Position numbers and translations under genes: made by a program
Notes under the pieces: model-generated
Databases searched by the model: none
The model's input: only the letters and a program-made list of their open reading frames with translations
What the model was told of the DNA's origin: nothing
Source: Acinetobacter pittii ANC 4050
Lineage (GTDB): Bacteria; Pseudomonadota; Gammaproteobacteria; Pseudomonadales; Moraxellaceae
Direction of reading: 5' to 3'
NCBI RefSeq assembly: GCF_000399685.1
Contig: NZ_KB976987.1
Location: 3,267,943 to 3,331,942, forward strand
Length of the DNA: 64,000 bases
Part shown: piece after piece, positions 54,371 to 62,768 of the stretch
Numbering within the stretch: position 1 is the stretch's first letter
Layout: the number at the start of each line of letters is the position of its first letter

Positions 54371-55271
54371 ATTCTCGAATTCTTTTAGTTTTCTTAATTG
54401 GTAGCTTGATTTTTAACTCACTGACTAAAACACCTAAGACCACTAAAGCACCTCCCAAAAGTGCAATCAATGGCAAACGTTCACCCGCAATTCGACCAAT
54501 AATGCCTGCCCAAACAGGTTCTCCTGCATAGATAATTGCAGCACGTGAAGGATCAACCACACGTTGAGCCCAGTTCATCACAAATTGAATGAGTGCACTC
54601 GCTAAACCTAATGCAACCGCAATGAGTACAAGCGGCCATGAAAATGTAGGAATTGTATGTTCACCCACCACAGGCATAATTGCGAAAGAAAGTAGAGACG
54701 CCACACCAAGTTGAATGATCGTAACGCGACGCAAATTTACTTTTCCAGCAAAGTAGCTAATAAAAATAATTTCTAAAGCAATCGCAAACGACCCGAGCAC
54801 TGTTAAAAGTTGCCCAAAACTTAATGTAATTTTCTCAAAACCATTGCCTGTCAATAACACAAGACCGACAAAAGCAAGAGCAGCACCTACCCAAGTCATA
54901 ATGTGGGGAACTTTTCTAAAGATAAGCCACATTAAAATAGGAACAAGCGGAACATATAGCGCCGTTAAAAAAGCCGACTCACTACTTGGAATTGTTTGCA
55001 GACCAATCGTTTGTGTACCATAGCCTGCTGCAATAACAAGACCAATCGCACAACCTGCGCCTAAATCTTTTAAAGTGACACCTTTCATACTTTTTAAAGA
55101 AATAACAAGCAAAGTAAGAGCTGCTACCGCAAAGCGACAGCCCACAAAAAACATAGGCGACGAAAAATGCAGTGCATATTGCACCGTAAGAAATGTTCCA
55201 CCCCAAATGATCGTAATCAAAATGAGTGCTAACTGTGGGGCTTTGCTTGAACTCAGGGAAATTGGTGACAT
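54369..55271 (-). CDS. EamA/DMT-family transporter controlled by the divergent XRE-cupin
   Basis: A ten-helix transporter of 300 residues with two EamA repeats; ITIIWGGTFLTVQYALHFSS opens the first and YAGEPVWAGIIGRIAGERLP sits in the last. The start at MSPISL (55271) is chosen because the paired operators and the promoter lie just upstream; starts four or twelve codons earlier would lie in or next to the operator. Exports small metabolites; the substrate is unknown. Divergent from the XRE-cupin gene. Confidence 0.83.
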   Translation of the reverse strand: MSPISLSSSKAPQLALILITIIWGGTFLTVQYALHFSSPMFFVGCRFAVAALTLLVISLKSMKGVTLKDLGAGCAIGLVIAAGYGTQTIGLQTIPSSESAFLTALYVPLVPILMWLIFRKVPHIMTWVGAALAFVGLVLLTGNGFEKITLSFGQLLTVLGSFAIALEIIFISYFAGKVNLRRVTIIQLGVASLLSFAIMPVVGEHTIPTFSWPLVLIAVALGLASALIQFVMNWAQRVVDPSRAAIIYAGEPVWAGIIGRIAGERLPLIALLGGALVVLGVLVSELKIKLPIKKTKRIRE

Positions 55272-55290
55272 ACTTAAAATCATTAGAAAT

Positions 55291-55347
55291 TGTGCAATAT
55301 ACTGCACATATTGCGCTATTCTTCTATTTTGTGCAATATATTGCTCA
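55291..55347. promoter_or_regulatory. Paired operators between the EamA and XRE-cupin genes
   Basis: TGTGCAATATACTGCACA (55291-55308) is palindromic at both ends (TGTGCA/TGCACA), and TGTGCAATATATTGCTCA (55330-55347) repeats it 39 bases later with one arm weakened. CATATT follows both. These are probable binding sites of the XRE-cupin protein, covering the promoters of both genes. Confidence 0.72.
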
Positions 55348-55370
55348 TATTTTATTTACTACTTTATTTT

Positions 55371-55922
55371 ATGAGCCAGTCGAGTACCGTTTTACAGCAT
55401 GTCGGCACAAATATCCGTTCATTACGAGATGAACGAGATTTAAGCCAACAGGACTTGGCCGATCAGGCAGGGGTAAGTAGACGAACCATTGCAGCTTTGG
55501 AAACAGGGCAAGTTAACATTAGCCTAGCTAAACTCGATGCAATTGCAGTCGTGTTGGGTGTAGACTTTAGAACGATTGTGAGTGCTCCTGAGCATAAAGA
55601 ACAAGTCTTAGTAAATGCACTCGCTTGGCAGGGTAGTAAAGATGAGAGTAATGCTACTCTATTAGCCTCAGTTCCATCTCATACTCAAGTTGAGCTTTGG
55701 ACATGGTCATTGGCAGTGGGAGAGTCTTATGTTGCTGAAGCAGACCCAGAAGGATGGCAAGAGCTTATTTATGTATTAGAAGGCGAGTTGACCATACAAT
55801 TTGCAGATAGCTCAAAAACTATTGCTGCTGGTTCTTCATTTATATATGCCAGTTCAGTAACTTATACTTATATTAATAGTGGTAACCAAGTCCTTAAGTT
55901 TATTCGTAATGTGGTGTATTGA
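55371..55922 (+). CDS. XRE-family regulator with cupin domain
   Basis: A 183-residue protein: an XRE helix-turn-helix in residues 9-65 (RSLRDERDLSQQDLADQAGV and SRRTIAALETGQVNISLAKL) and a cupin domain in residues 110-178 (EGWQELIYVLEGELTIQF then ADSSKTIAAGSSFIYASS). The start MSQSSTVLQHVG is preferred; an upstream extension would cover the operators. The divergent EamA exporter gene is the likely target and the cupin would sense its substrate or a related metabolite. Confidence 0.87.
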   Translation: MSQSSTVLQHVGTNIRSLRDERDLSQQDLADQAGVSRRTIAALETGQVNISLAKLDAIAVVLGVDFRTIVSAPEHKEQVLVNALAWQGSKDESNATLLASVPSHTQVELWTWSLAVGESYVAEADPEGWQELIYVLEGELTIQFADSSKTIAAGSSFIYASSVTYTYINSGNQVLKFIRNVVY

Positions 55923-55947
55923 TTAGAAATATTTTTATACCAATAAT

Positions 55948-55976
55948 AAAAAAGAGCCTAAACCGGCTCTTTTTTT
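55948..55976. terminator. Bidirectional terminator between the XRE-cupin gene and hisA
   Basis: AAGAGCC-TAAACC-GGCTCTT with A and T runs. Confidence 0.88.
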
Positions 55977-55988
55977 ACATCTTAAAAA

Positions 55989-56720
55989 TTAAAGACGGTT
56001 TTCATCTAACAGAAGCTGAGCTTCACGAAGGTTTAAAGTACCTTCATAAATTGCGCGGCCTGTGATTGCACCTAAAATACCCGGTTGGCCTTTTAAGTTG
56101 CGAACATCATCGAGGTTAGTTACACCACCTGAAGCAATCACGGGTAAGCCTGAGTATTGAGCCAAGTTTACAGTTTGCTCAACATTTACGCCTTGCATCA
56201 TGCCGTCACGAGCAATGTCTGTATAAACAATGCTAGACACGCCTGCATCTGCGAAGCGTTTTGCTAAGTCAGTTGCTTTCACATCAGTAACATTTGCCCA
56301 GCCGTCTGTTGCAACCATACCATTCATGGCATCAATACCAACAATGATATGACCAGCAAAACGTTTACAAGCTTCTTCTACAAATTCAGGCTCTTGAACT
56401 GCTTTTGTACCGATAATGACAAACGTCACGCCAGCTTCTAGGTAGTGTTCAATCGTTTCTAATGAACGAATACCACCACCAATTTGAATTGGTAATTCTG
56501 GCTGAGCTTTAGCAATTGCTTCAACAACAGGCTTATGAATTGGGGTACCTGCGAAAGCGCCATTCAAATCAACCAAATGCAAACGACGTGCGCCTTCATT
56601 TACCCAATGCTGGGCAGTTGCAACCGGATCGTCAGAGAAAACGGTATCGTCTTCCATACGCCCTTGTTTTAAACGCACACATTTACCATCTTTCAGGTCA
56701 ATTGCTGGAATGATTAGCAT
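55989..56720 (-). CDS. hisA: ProFAR isomerase HisA
   Basis: An (alpha/beta)8 barrel of 243 residues that isomerises ProFAR to PRFAR in histidine synthesis, just before HisF/HisH. Catalytic aspartates lie in [14 protein letters not shown] (Asp8) and [10 protein letters not shown] near residue 170; [10 protein letters not shown] and [10 protein letters not shown] bind phosphates. AAGGAGCGG precedes the ATG, so this start is chosen over one 21 codons upstream. The gene follows the exonuclease gene on the same strand. Confidence 0.95.
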   Translation of the reverse strand: MLIIPAIDLKDGKCVRLKQGRMEDDTVFSDDPVATAQHWVNEGARRLHLVDLNGAFAGTPIHKPVVEAIAKAQPELPIQIGGGIRSLETIEHYLEAGVTFVIIGTKAVQEPEFVEEACKRFAGHIIVGIDAMNGMVATDGWANVTDVKATDLAKRFADAGVSSIVYTDIARDGMMQGVNVEQTVNLAQYSGLPVIASGGVTNLDDVRNLKGQPGILGAITGRAIYEGTLNLREAQLLLDENRL

Positions 56721-56814
56721 GCTTCCGCTCCTTGCTTCATCATGATTATGAAATTGTGCACATCTTAGCAAAGTATTGATCAATCGCTAAGCCTTAGAAA
56801 AGACTTTTATAACT

Positions 56815-57456
56815 TTACGTTTGAAGTGCGGTTTGAATGGTTTGTGAAATATGAACGGGCAATAGATTTTGTTTTCTGAGTGCTTCAAATACCAATAACG
56901 CAGCATACGCATCCGCGGCGGCATAATTGATTTGCTGTGATGTGAGTGGTTTTCGTGCCCAATTTGAAGTTCCGACTTTCTTCGACTTTGCAAGATACTG
57001 CCCAAATAACAAGGCTACTGCTTTTTGTATTCCCATTTGCTGTTTAAAACCAAAGTGACTAAATCCTTTAGCAAGGTCGACACAACTTTCTAGCTCTATA
57101 CCTTTTTTATGAAAAATGTGCTTATCATTTTTAAGGCCAAAGCCGACTTTAATTTGTTTTTGGTTCGACAAGATGGGTTGCAAGAATTTTAAAGTTGATG
57201 AATTAACATGAAATAAATAGGCCTTTTGTGTTGTAGCAAGTTGAATCAAATGTGGACCAGTTGAGATTTCGCCCACTTGAAATGTAGGCTTGGACTCGGA
57301 ATCAAATCCTAAAAAGGTAGCTGCTTTTAATTCTTCTTCAATACTTTTGCATTGTTCGCTATTTTCAATCACCACAATACTGTGGTGGTTAAGATTTTCA
57401 AAAGGAGGGAGCTGCTGAATAGAGGCTTTATCAAGGAGGGCAAAGGCTTCGGACAT
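56815..57456 (-). CDS. DEDD-type 3'-5' exonuclease
   Basis: A 213-residue RNase D/Werner-like exonuclease with the DEDDy residues in order: Asp-x-Glu in FLGFDSESKPTFQ near residue 52, Asp in VGFGLKNDKHIF near 111, and Tyr-xxx-Asp in INYAAADAYAALLVF near 178. It likely removes nucleotides from RNA or DNA 3' ends. The substrate is not evident. It sits between DUF805 and hisA on the same strand, in the intergenic spread of the his genes. Confidence 0.87.
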   Translation of the reverse strand: MSEAFALLDKASIQQLPPFENLNHHSIVVIENSEQCKSIEEELKAATFLGFDSESKPTFQVGEISTGPHLIQLATTQKAYLFHVNSSTLKFLQPILSNQKQIKVGFGLKNDKHIFHKKGIELESCVDLAKGFSHFGFKQQMGIQKAVALLFGQYLAKSKKVGTSNWARKPLTSQQINYAAADAYAALLVFEALRKQNLLPVHISQTIQTALQT

Positions 57457-57542
57457 ATTTAACAGCGTACAAATGAATTGGGCTATTCACTTTATATATG
57501 AATAAAGCCTAGAGAACTAGGCTTTATGACTGTCTTTAAAAA

Positions 57543-58091
57543 TTATTCAGACTGAGATGGGCTACCGATCACAATACTTTCGCTTTTCTCGACATAACCT
57601 TCATAGGTAGGAGCCATGATTGTGGCAACAATAGCAAAAATTACTGCAAGTGGAATAAGCGCAATATAAATCCAGCCTAAAACACGTTCCCAGCTTGGTG
57701 TTGGACGCTTGGGTCCATAATTATTAGTGCCTTCTGTTCCTTTGGCACAGAATAAATAAACCGCAAAGCCAATATTCACAAGGGGTATTAGCATGAGTAA
57801 AGATAACCAACCTGTATTATTGCGGTCATGCAAACGGCGAATAGTAAATACGAAGCTAATATAAATACCGACGATATAGAGAATGGCAATAGAGACTATG
57901 CCCGGCGCAGTAAAGCCTGGAGCGCCCTCGTTTTGTGTAAGTCCGAAAGTAAAAATAATAAGTAGAACAACAGCAGTGAGGGATAGCGTAAATAAGAAGG
58001 TCCAAGCAGCGTAAGAGAGTCGCCCAAAACGTCCATTTGCCTTAAAGGGCGAATCTTGTTGAAGGGGCTGATTTTCAAAAGGTGAATTCAT
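57543..58091 (-). CDS. DUF805 membrane protein
   Basis: A 182-residue protein with DUF805 signatures: NGRFGRLSYAAWTFLFTLSL at the start of the membrane part, FTIRRLHDRNNTGWLSLLML in the centre and FCAKGTEGTNNYGPKRP after helix 4. Four or five membrane helices; the last is followed by a periplasmic-looking tail. The family is uncharacterised. GGAAAACAAA before the ATG is a fair ribosome binding site. Confidence 0.87.
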   Translation of the reverse strand: MNSPFENQPLQQDSPFKANGRFGRLSYAAWTFLFTLSLTAVVLLIIFTFGLTQNEGAPGFTAPGIVSIAILYIVGIYISFVFTIRRLHDRNNTGWLSLLMLIPLVNIGFAVYLFCAKGTEGTNNYGPKRPTPSWERVLGWIYIALIPLAVIFAIVATIMAPTYEGYVEKSESIVIGSPSQSE

Positions 58092-58193
58092 TTTGTTTTC
58101 CTGATCATTTGGTTTTATTTAAAAGTATAAATATTCAATATCTTGTTGGATAAAATATCATTCTATAAATGATTGGTTGTTATTATAAATAAA

Positions 58194-58228
58194 AAAAAAG
58201 ATCAGGCCATCTCGACCTGATCTTTTTT
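58194..58228. terminator. Terminator after hisH
   Basis: AAGATCAGG, nine-base loop, CCTGATCTT with long A and T runs on both sides; terminates the hisBH unit on the minus strand. Confidence 0.87.
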
Positions 58229-58243
58229 AGTTTTTAAATCAGA

Positions 58244-58861
58244 TTAAATATTCCATTCCACAAAGTTTTTCAGTAACTGCAAACCAGCAGTGTGACTTTT
58301 CTCTGGGTGGAATTGAGTCGCGAATAAATTATCTTTGTGAATGGCTGTGCAGAAATTCACGCCGTAGTCACATGTTGCAGCTACTACGCTTTCATCTTTA
58401 GGTTCAACATAGTAGCTATGTACAAAGTAAAAACGAGCATCTTGTTCGATGTTGTTCCACATTGGATGGCTCGGGTCCAGTTGGTGAACCTGATTCCAGC
58501 CCATATGCGGCACTTTTAAACCTTCCATTTGAGGAAAGTGTTTTACCACACCATCAAAAATACCAAGCGCGTCTACACCGCCATTTTCTTCTGAGCTTTG
58601 TAGTAGCGCTTGCATGCCTACACAAATCGCAAGAACTGGCTTATTAAAAGCAGCTTGGCGTACGACTTCATCAATACCTGCTTCACGCATGCCTTGCATA
58701 CAGTCACGCATTGCGCCAACACCCGGAAAAACAATTTTGTCGGCTTGTGCAATTAACTTTGGATCATTGGTCACATCGACTGTAGCGCCCACATGCTCAA
58801 GTGCTTTAGCTGCTGAGTGTAGATTGCCCATGCCATAATCAAGTAACGCGATACGTGTCAT
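58244..58861 (-). CDS. hisH: Imidazole glycerol phosphate synthase glutaminase HisH
   Basis: A class I glutamine amidotransferase of 205 residues that supplies ammonia to HisF. The catalytic triad is visible: Cys in [12 protein letters not shown] near residue 80, and His and Glu in [12 protein letters not shown] near 183-185; the oxyanion segment [10 protein letters not shown] is near 47. HisH starts at base 58861, the last base of the hisB stop codon, so the pair is translationally coupled. Confidence 0.95.
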   Translation of the reverse strand: MTRIALLDYGMGNLHSAAKALEHVGATVDVTNDPKLIAQADKIVFPGVGAMRDCMQGMREAGIDEVVRQAAFNKPVLAICVGMQALLQSSEENGGVDALGIFDGVVKHFPQMEGLKVPHMGWNQVHQLDPSHPMWNNIEQDARFYFVHSYYVEPKDESVVAATCDYGVNFCTAIHKDNLFATQFHPEKSHTAGLQLLKNFVEWNI

Positions 58862-59454
58862 TAGAGGCTACCTTTTGTCGATGCAATCGTGTTTTCTGCA
58901 CGTGGATCAACTTCACATGCCATACGTAAAGCACGAGCAAGTGCTTTAAAAACACTTTCGATTTGGTGGTGGCTATTTTTACCTTTTAAGTTATCGATGT
59001 GTAAGGTCATAAGTGCATGGTTTACGAAGCCTTGGAAAAACTCAGAAAATAAATCCACATCAAATGTACCGATGCGTGCACGGGTAAATGGAATATCCAT
59101 AAATAATCCCGGACGACCAGATAAATCGACAACTACGCGAGATAAAGCTTCGTCTAATGGTGCATAAAAATGACCATAGCGTTTTAAACCTTTTTTATCA
59201 CCTAAAGCTTGCGCAAAAGCTTGTCCAAGCGTGATACCACAGTCTTCTACAGTGTGGTGATCATCAATCTCGAGGTCTCCATCACAATGAATATCGATAT
59301 CAAATAAGCCATGTCGCTTGATTTGATCAATCATATGGTCTAAAAATGGAACTCCAGTGTTTAGTGTGCCTTGACCAGTACCGTCGAGATTTAAACGAAC
59401 TCGAATTTTGGTTTCATTGGTATTTCTAACCACTTCACTGATACGTTGCGTCAT
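58861..59454 (-). CDS. hisB: Imidazoleglycerol-phosphate dehydratase HisB
   Basis: A 197-residue single-function dehydratase (no phosphatase domain, unlike E. coli HisB). [19 protein letters not shown], the metal-binding [11 protein letters not shown] and [15 protein letters not shown] contain the histidines that bind the two Mn2+ ions. The start at MTQRIS is chosen because GAGGAAC precedes it by eight bases; a TTG five codons earlier falls in this site. First gene of hisB-hisH. Confidence 0.96.
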   Translation of the reverse strand: MTQRISEVVRNTNETKIRVRLNLDGTGQGTLNTGVPFLDHMIDQIKRHGLFDIDIHCDGDLEIDDHHTVEDCGITLGQAFAQALGDKKGLKRYGHFYAPLDEALSRVVVDLSGRPGLFMDIPFTRARIGTFDVDLFSEFFQGFVNHALMTLHIDNLKGKNSHHQIESVFKALARALRMACEVDPRAENTIASTKGSL

Positions 59455-59556
59455 GGACACGTTCCTCAAAAAACGTCAAAAATGATTGGATGTTAACGAC
59501 AATTTCGCTGTGACGAATTCGTGACAGCATCATAGTTTGCTCAGGAGGGTTAATCA

Positions 59557-59940
59557 ATGCCTATTACCGTACATGCTTATAGTTCTCTAGATAATTCAGA
59601 GATCCGCGATCAGCTTGAGCGTTTGTATGATACAAGTCCGGAGTTTGGTGACGGGCACGATGCGATTGAACAACTTGAACAAGATTTACAACAGTATACC
59701 ACGCTATACACTGCTGAATTTAACACCAAAATTATAGGTGCAATTTGGTCTTCAGGACAAGGTGAAAGCAAGGTTCTTGAATACATTGTTGTGCACCCTG
59801 CTAACCGTGGTCGTGGGGTAGCTGAGCGCTTAGTTGAAGAAGCTTGTCGTATGGAAGAGTCAAAAGGCGTTAAAACTTTTGAACCGGGCTGTGGCGCGAT
59901 TCATCGTTGCTTGGCGCATATTGGTAAATTACATCACTAA
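59557..59940 (+). CDS. GNAT acetyltransferase-like, PanZ/PanM-like
   Basis: A 127-residue GNAT-fold protein with the acetyl-CoA pyrophosphate loop VHPANRGRGVAERLVEEA near residue 80-97. The order of elements and the short length match PanZ (PanM), which binds acetyl-CoA and helps PanD mature, but the conserved residues that mark PanZ are not all clear to me. CTCAGGAGG before the ATG is a strong ribosome binding site. It is divergent from hisB. Confidence 0.72.
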   Translation: MPITVHAYSSLDNSEIRDQLERLYDTSPEFGDGHDAIEQLEQDLQQYTTLYTAEFNTKIIGAIWSSGQGESKVLEYIVVHPANRGRGVAERLVEEACRMEESKGVKTFEPGCGAIHRCLAHIGKLHH

Positions 59941-60006
59941 CAGCCTCTATTCTTATGTAGCTGTGATTTAAAAATAATCACTTGTTACAAAAAATACGGA
60001 AGTTGC

Positions 60007-60036
60007 TTGACGTCTTCTTACAAACATTGTTTAATA
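60007..60036 (+). promoter_or_regulatory. Promoter of the first tRNA-Phe gene
   Basis: TTGACG (60007-60012), 18-base spacer, TTAATA (60031-60036), then the tRNA 10 bases later, with the GC-rich start typical of stringent promoters (cgccc). Confidence 0.65.
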
Positions 60037-60046
60037 CGCCCACTTC

Positions 60047-60122
60047 GGCGTGATAGCTCAGTAGGTAGAGCAACGGATTGAAAATCCGTGTGTCCCCAGT
60101 TCGATCCTGGGTCTCGCCACCA
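60047..60122 (+). tRNA. tRNA-Phe (GAA), copy 1
   Basis: A 76-nt cloverleaf: D arm AGCTCAGTAGGTAGAGC, anticodon arm ACGGA-TTGAAAA-TCCGT (anticodon GAA), T arm CCCAG-TTCGATC-CTGGG, discriminator A and encoded CCA. In the acceptor stem GGCGTGA against TCTCGCC, position 5 faces position 68 as T and T, a single mismatch. Identical to copy 2. Confidence 0.96.
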
Positions 60123-60136
60123 TTATTTGTGTTTTC

Positions 60137-60165
60137 AATCCCTGATCCCATCAGGGATTTTTTTT
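60137..60165 (+). terminator. Terminator after tRNA-Phe copy 1
   Basis: AATCCCTGAT-CCC-ATCAGGGATT then seven T; separates the two tRNA genes into independent units. Confidence 0.87.
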
Positions 60166-60209
60166 AAGTATAAAAAATACTCATTTAAATCAGAAACTCA
60201 GGATAATAG

Positions 60210-60239
60210 TTGACTATTGTTCTGAGATACGGCTTAATA
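60210..60239 (+). promoter_or_regulatory. Promoter of the second tRNA-Phe gene
   Basis: TTGACT (60210-60215), 18-base spacer, TTAATA (60234-60239), the same spacing as for copy 1. Confidence 0.65.
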
Positions 60240-60248
60240 CAGGCCATC

Positions 60249-60324
60249 GGCGTGATAGCTCAGTAGGTAGAGCAACGGATTGAAAATCCGTGTGTCCCCA
60301 GTTCGATCCTGGGTCTCGCCACCA
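60249..60324 (+). tRNA. tRNA-Phe (GAA), copy 2
   Basis: Identical over all 76 bases to copy 1, including the T5-T68 mismatch, with encoded CCA. A direct duplication of the tRNA, while promoter and terminator sequences differ. Confidence 0.96.
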
Positions 60325-60329
60325 TATTC

Positions 60330-60364
60330 AAAAAGCCCTATACATTAACGTATAGGGCTTTTTT
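60330..60364. terminator. Terminator after tRNA-Phe copy 2
   Basis: AAGCCCTATAC, short loop, GTATAGGGCTT with A and T runs. Confidence 0.88.
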
Positions 60365-60500
60365 CATGTCTATCTATTTGCCCCAACACATCGTTAATTC
60401 ATTTGTGTATAAATCCCGTTTTATCCACAAGTATGATTACTTATCCCCAAGCCCAAATCGGTTTTCTTAATAGAGAAAAAGAAAGTGTGGACTAGGCGCG

Positions 60501-60932
60501 CTAGTCGGGTGGATTATCACTAATAAGTCGTTTTCCTAAACACACTGCTTCTACTTCGTCATAGCCAAGCTGTTCATAAAAGTTCAGTACATTTAAATTG
60601 TCTTTGCGGACGAGTAATTGCAGTTTTGGACAACCGCGGGCAATTAAGCGCTTTTCAAGCTGCTGAACGAGCGCTGTAGCGATTCCTAAGCGTTGTTGGT
60701 GGGGATGAACAGCTAAATAGTTAATCCAGCCTCTATGGCCGTCGTAGCCGCCCATAAGCGTGCCAATCAGTTGCTCGTCTTTAATCGCAACCAAAAACAA
60801 ATCATCCTGTTGTGAGACTTTCCTGAAAATATCGGTTTCAGGATTATTCCAAGGGCGGGTCAGGCCACAGCTTTCCCATAAAATAACGACATCATCCAGA
60901 TCTGCATTTGTAAATTGACGAATAATAAACAT
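60501..60932 (-). CDS. ypeA: YpeA-like GNAT acetyltransferase
   Basis: A 143-residue N-acetyltransferase. LWESCGLTRPWNNPETDIFR at the start, LMGGYDGHRGWINYLAVHP and HQQRLGIATALVQQLEKRL (the acetyl-CoA loop Q/RxxGxA) and LIARGCPKLQ are very close to E. coli YpeA. Substrate unknown; probably a protein lysine or small-molecule acetyltransferase. It is convergent with the tRNA-Phe genes and 130 bases from the CoA-transferase gene. Confidence 0.88.
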   Translation of the reverse strand: MFIIRQFTNADLDDVVILWESCGLTRPWNNPETDIFRKVSQQDDLFLVAIKDEQLIGTLMGGYDGHRGWINYLAVHPHQQRLGIATALVQQLEKRLIARGCPKLQLLVRKDNLNVLNFYEQLGYDEVEAVCLGKRLISDNPPD

Positions 60933-61020
60933 ATGGATTTCTACTTTTTGTTTTGATGTGCTGAAAAGATAAAATAAAAATTAGGACTTGAGCAGTGTTT
61001 TATCAATAAATTAAACAAAT

Positions 61021-61046
61021 AAAAAAGCACCCCCGAGGGAGTGCTT
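61021..61046 (-). terminator. Terminator of the CoA-transferase gene
   Basis: On the minus strand AAGCACTCCC-TC-GGGGGTGCTT followed by six T (61026 down to 61021). Confidence 0.87.
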
Positions 61047-61062
61047 GAATTAAATCAGTGTT

Positions 61063-62577
61063 TTAAGCTGATTTTGCAACTGGTTCTGCTTGAAGCATTT
61101 GGCCTGTTTCTTCGAAGTTTGCATGCCAAGACAATGCTTCACGAAGTAAGTGAGGAGTATGTCCACCTTTAGCACATGCACGATCAAAGTAGTCGTTTAA
61201 TGCACCACGATAAAGTGGGTGTACACAGTTATCGATAATAGCGCGAGCACGCTCACGAGGTGCTAAACCACGTAAGTCTGCTAAACCTTGCTCTGTCACT
61301 AAAATATCAACGTCGTGTTCACTATGGTCAACGTGGCTCACCATCGGCACGATAGAAGAGATATCGCCGCCTTTAGCAATTGATTTAGTCACAAAGATTG
61401 CCAAGTGTGCGTTACGAGCGAAGTCACCTGAACCACCAATACCGTTCATCATTTTAGTACCGCATACGTGGGTTGAGTTCACGTTACCGTAAATATCAAA
61501 CTCAAGTGCAGTATTAATGCCGATGATACCTAAACGACGTACCAATTCAGGGTGGTTAGAAATTTCTTGTGGACGGAGTACTAATTTGTCTTTGTAAGCT
61601 TCGATATTGCCAAAAACTTTTTCACCACATTTTGCAGAAAGGGTAATTGAGCTACCAGAAGCAAATTTCATTTTGCCTGCATCGATGAGTTCAAAAGTAC
61701 AGTCTTGTAGTACTTCTGAGTACATAATGAGGTCTTCAAAATCAGAATCTTTTAAACCTGTTAATACAGCGTTGGCAATAGAACCAATCCCTGCTTGTAA
61801 TGGACCAAGATTTTTTGGTAAACGGCCTTCTGCAACTTCTTTGTTAAAGAAAGCAATAAGGTGGTTTGCAATACCTTGAGTCTCATCATCTGGAGGAGTT
61901 ACTGTTGACGGTGAGTCATGTGTATCGTTAAATACAATACCTACAATTTTTGCAGGATCGATTTGGATTGCTGTTGTACCAATACGCTCATCCACTTTAG
62001 TTAATGGAATTGGAGTACGTGTTGGACGGTAAGTCGGAATATAGATGTCGTGTAAACCTTCAAAGCTTTCGCTTAAAGAGGTGTTGATTTCAACAATAAC
62101 TTTTTCGGCAAAAATAGCGAAGCTTGCAGAGTTACCAACTGAAGTTGTTGGAATGATGCCGCCATCTTCAGTAATCGCAATTGCCTCAATCACTGCAACG
62201 TCTGGACGTTTAAGTTGCTGGTTACGCATTTGCTCAACAGTTTCTGATAAATGTTGATCGATAAACATAACTTCGCCGTTGTTAATCGCACGACGTAAAG
62301 TGTTGTCTACCTGAAATGGCATACGACGAGATAAAACACCTGCTTCCGTGAGTTGTTTGTCTAAGTCATTACCTAAGCTAGCACCCGTAATTAACGTGAT
62401 TTTTAACGGATTTTTCTTTGCATGCTCTACAAGTGCTTGTGGAACAGCTTTAGCTTCACCGGCACGAGTAAAACCACTCATACCAACGGTCATTCCATTT
62501 TCGATGAATTGCGCAGCTTGTTCAGCACTGATGACCTTGTCATGAAGAGAAGCTAGGCGAATACGACTTAAAGACAT
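61063..62577 (-). CDS. Acetyl-CoA hydrolase / succinyl-CoA:acetate CoA-transferase
   Basis: A 504-residue class I CoA-transferase fold protein. The N-terminal half begins VISAEQAAQFIENGMTVGMS; the catalytic glutamate is in LIMYSEVLQDCTF near residue 290; NGIGGSGDFARNAHLAIFVT near 380 is the CoA-binding loop. The sequence matches bacterial Ach1/Cat1/AarC-type enzymes, which move CoA from succinyl-CoA to acetate (or hydrolyse acetyl-CoA). The role is likely acetate and propionate handling when the TCA cycle is stressed. It is monocistronic with a strong terminator. Confidence 0.9.
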   Translation of the reverse strand: MSLSRIRLASLHDKVISAEQAAQFIENGMTVGMSGFTRAGEAKAVPQALVEHAKKNPLKITLITGASLGNDLDKQLTEAGVLSRRMPFQVDNTLRRAINNGEVMFIDQHLSETVEQMRNQQLKRPDVAVIEAIAITEDGGIIPTTSVGNSASFAIFAEKVIVEINTSLSESFEGLHDIYIPTYRPTRTPIPLTKVDERIGTTAIQIDPAKIVGIVFNDTHDSPSTVTPPDDETQGIANHLIAFFNKEVAEGRLPKNLGPLQAGIGSIANAVLTGLKDSDFEDLIMYSEVLQDCTFELIDAGKMKFASGSSITLSAKCGEKVFGNIEAYKDKLVLRPQEISNHPELVRRLGIIGINTALEFDIYGNVNSTHVCGTKMMNGIGGSGDFARNAHLAIFVTKSIAKGGDISSIVPMVSHVDHSEHDVDILVTEQGLADLRGLAPRERARAIIDNCVHPLYRGALNDYFDRACAKGGHTPHLLREALSWHANFEETGQMLQAEPVAKSA

Positions 62578-62768
62578 TGGACATCCTCAATATTGTCAAA
62601 ACATAGGGGATTTTAGCTATGAAAAATTGAAAAGTGCATAGGTGTTAGGCTAAGGTCTAATTTTGTAAATAAATGGCGGTATAAATTATATTTATGGCTT
62701 GTATTTAATTGATTTTTATTGCTTTTATTTATCATTAAAACGAGGCTTTTAATTACTAATTGCTCAAA

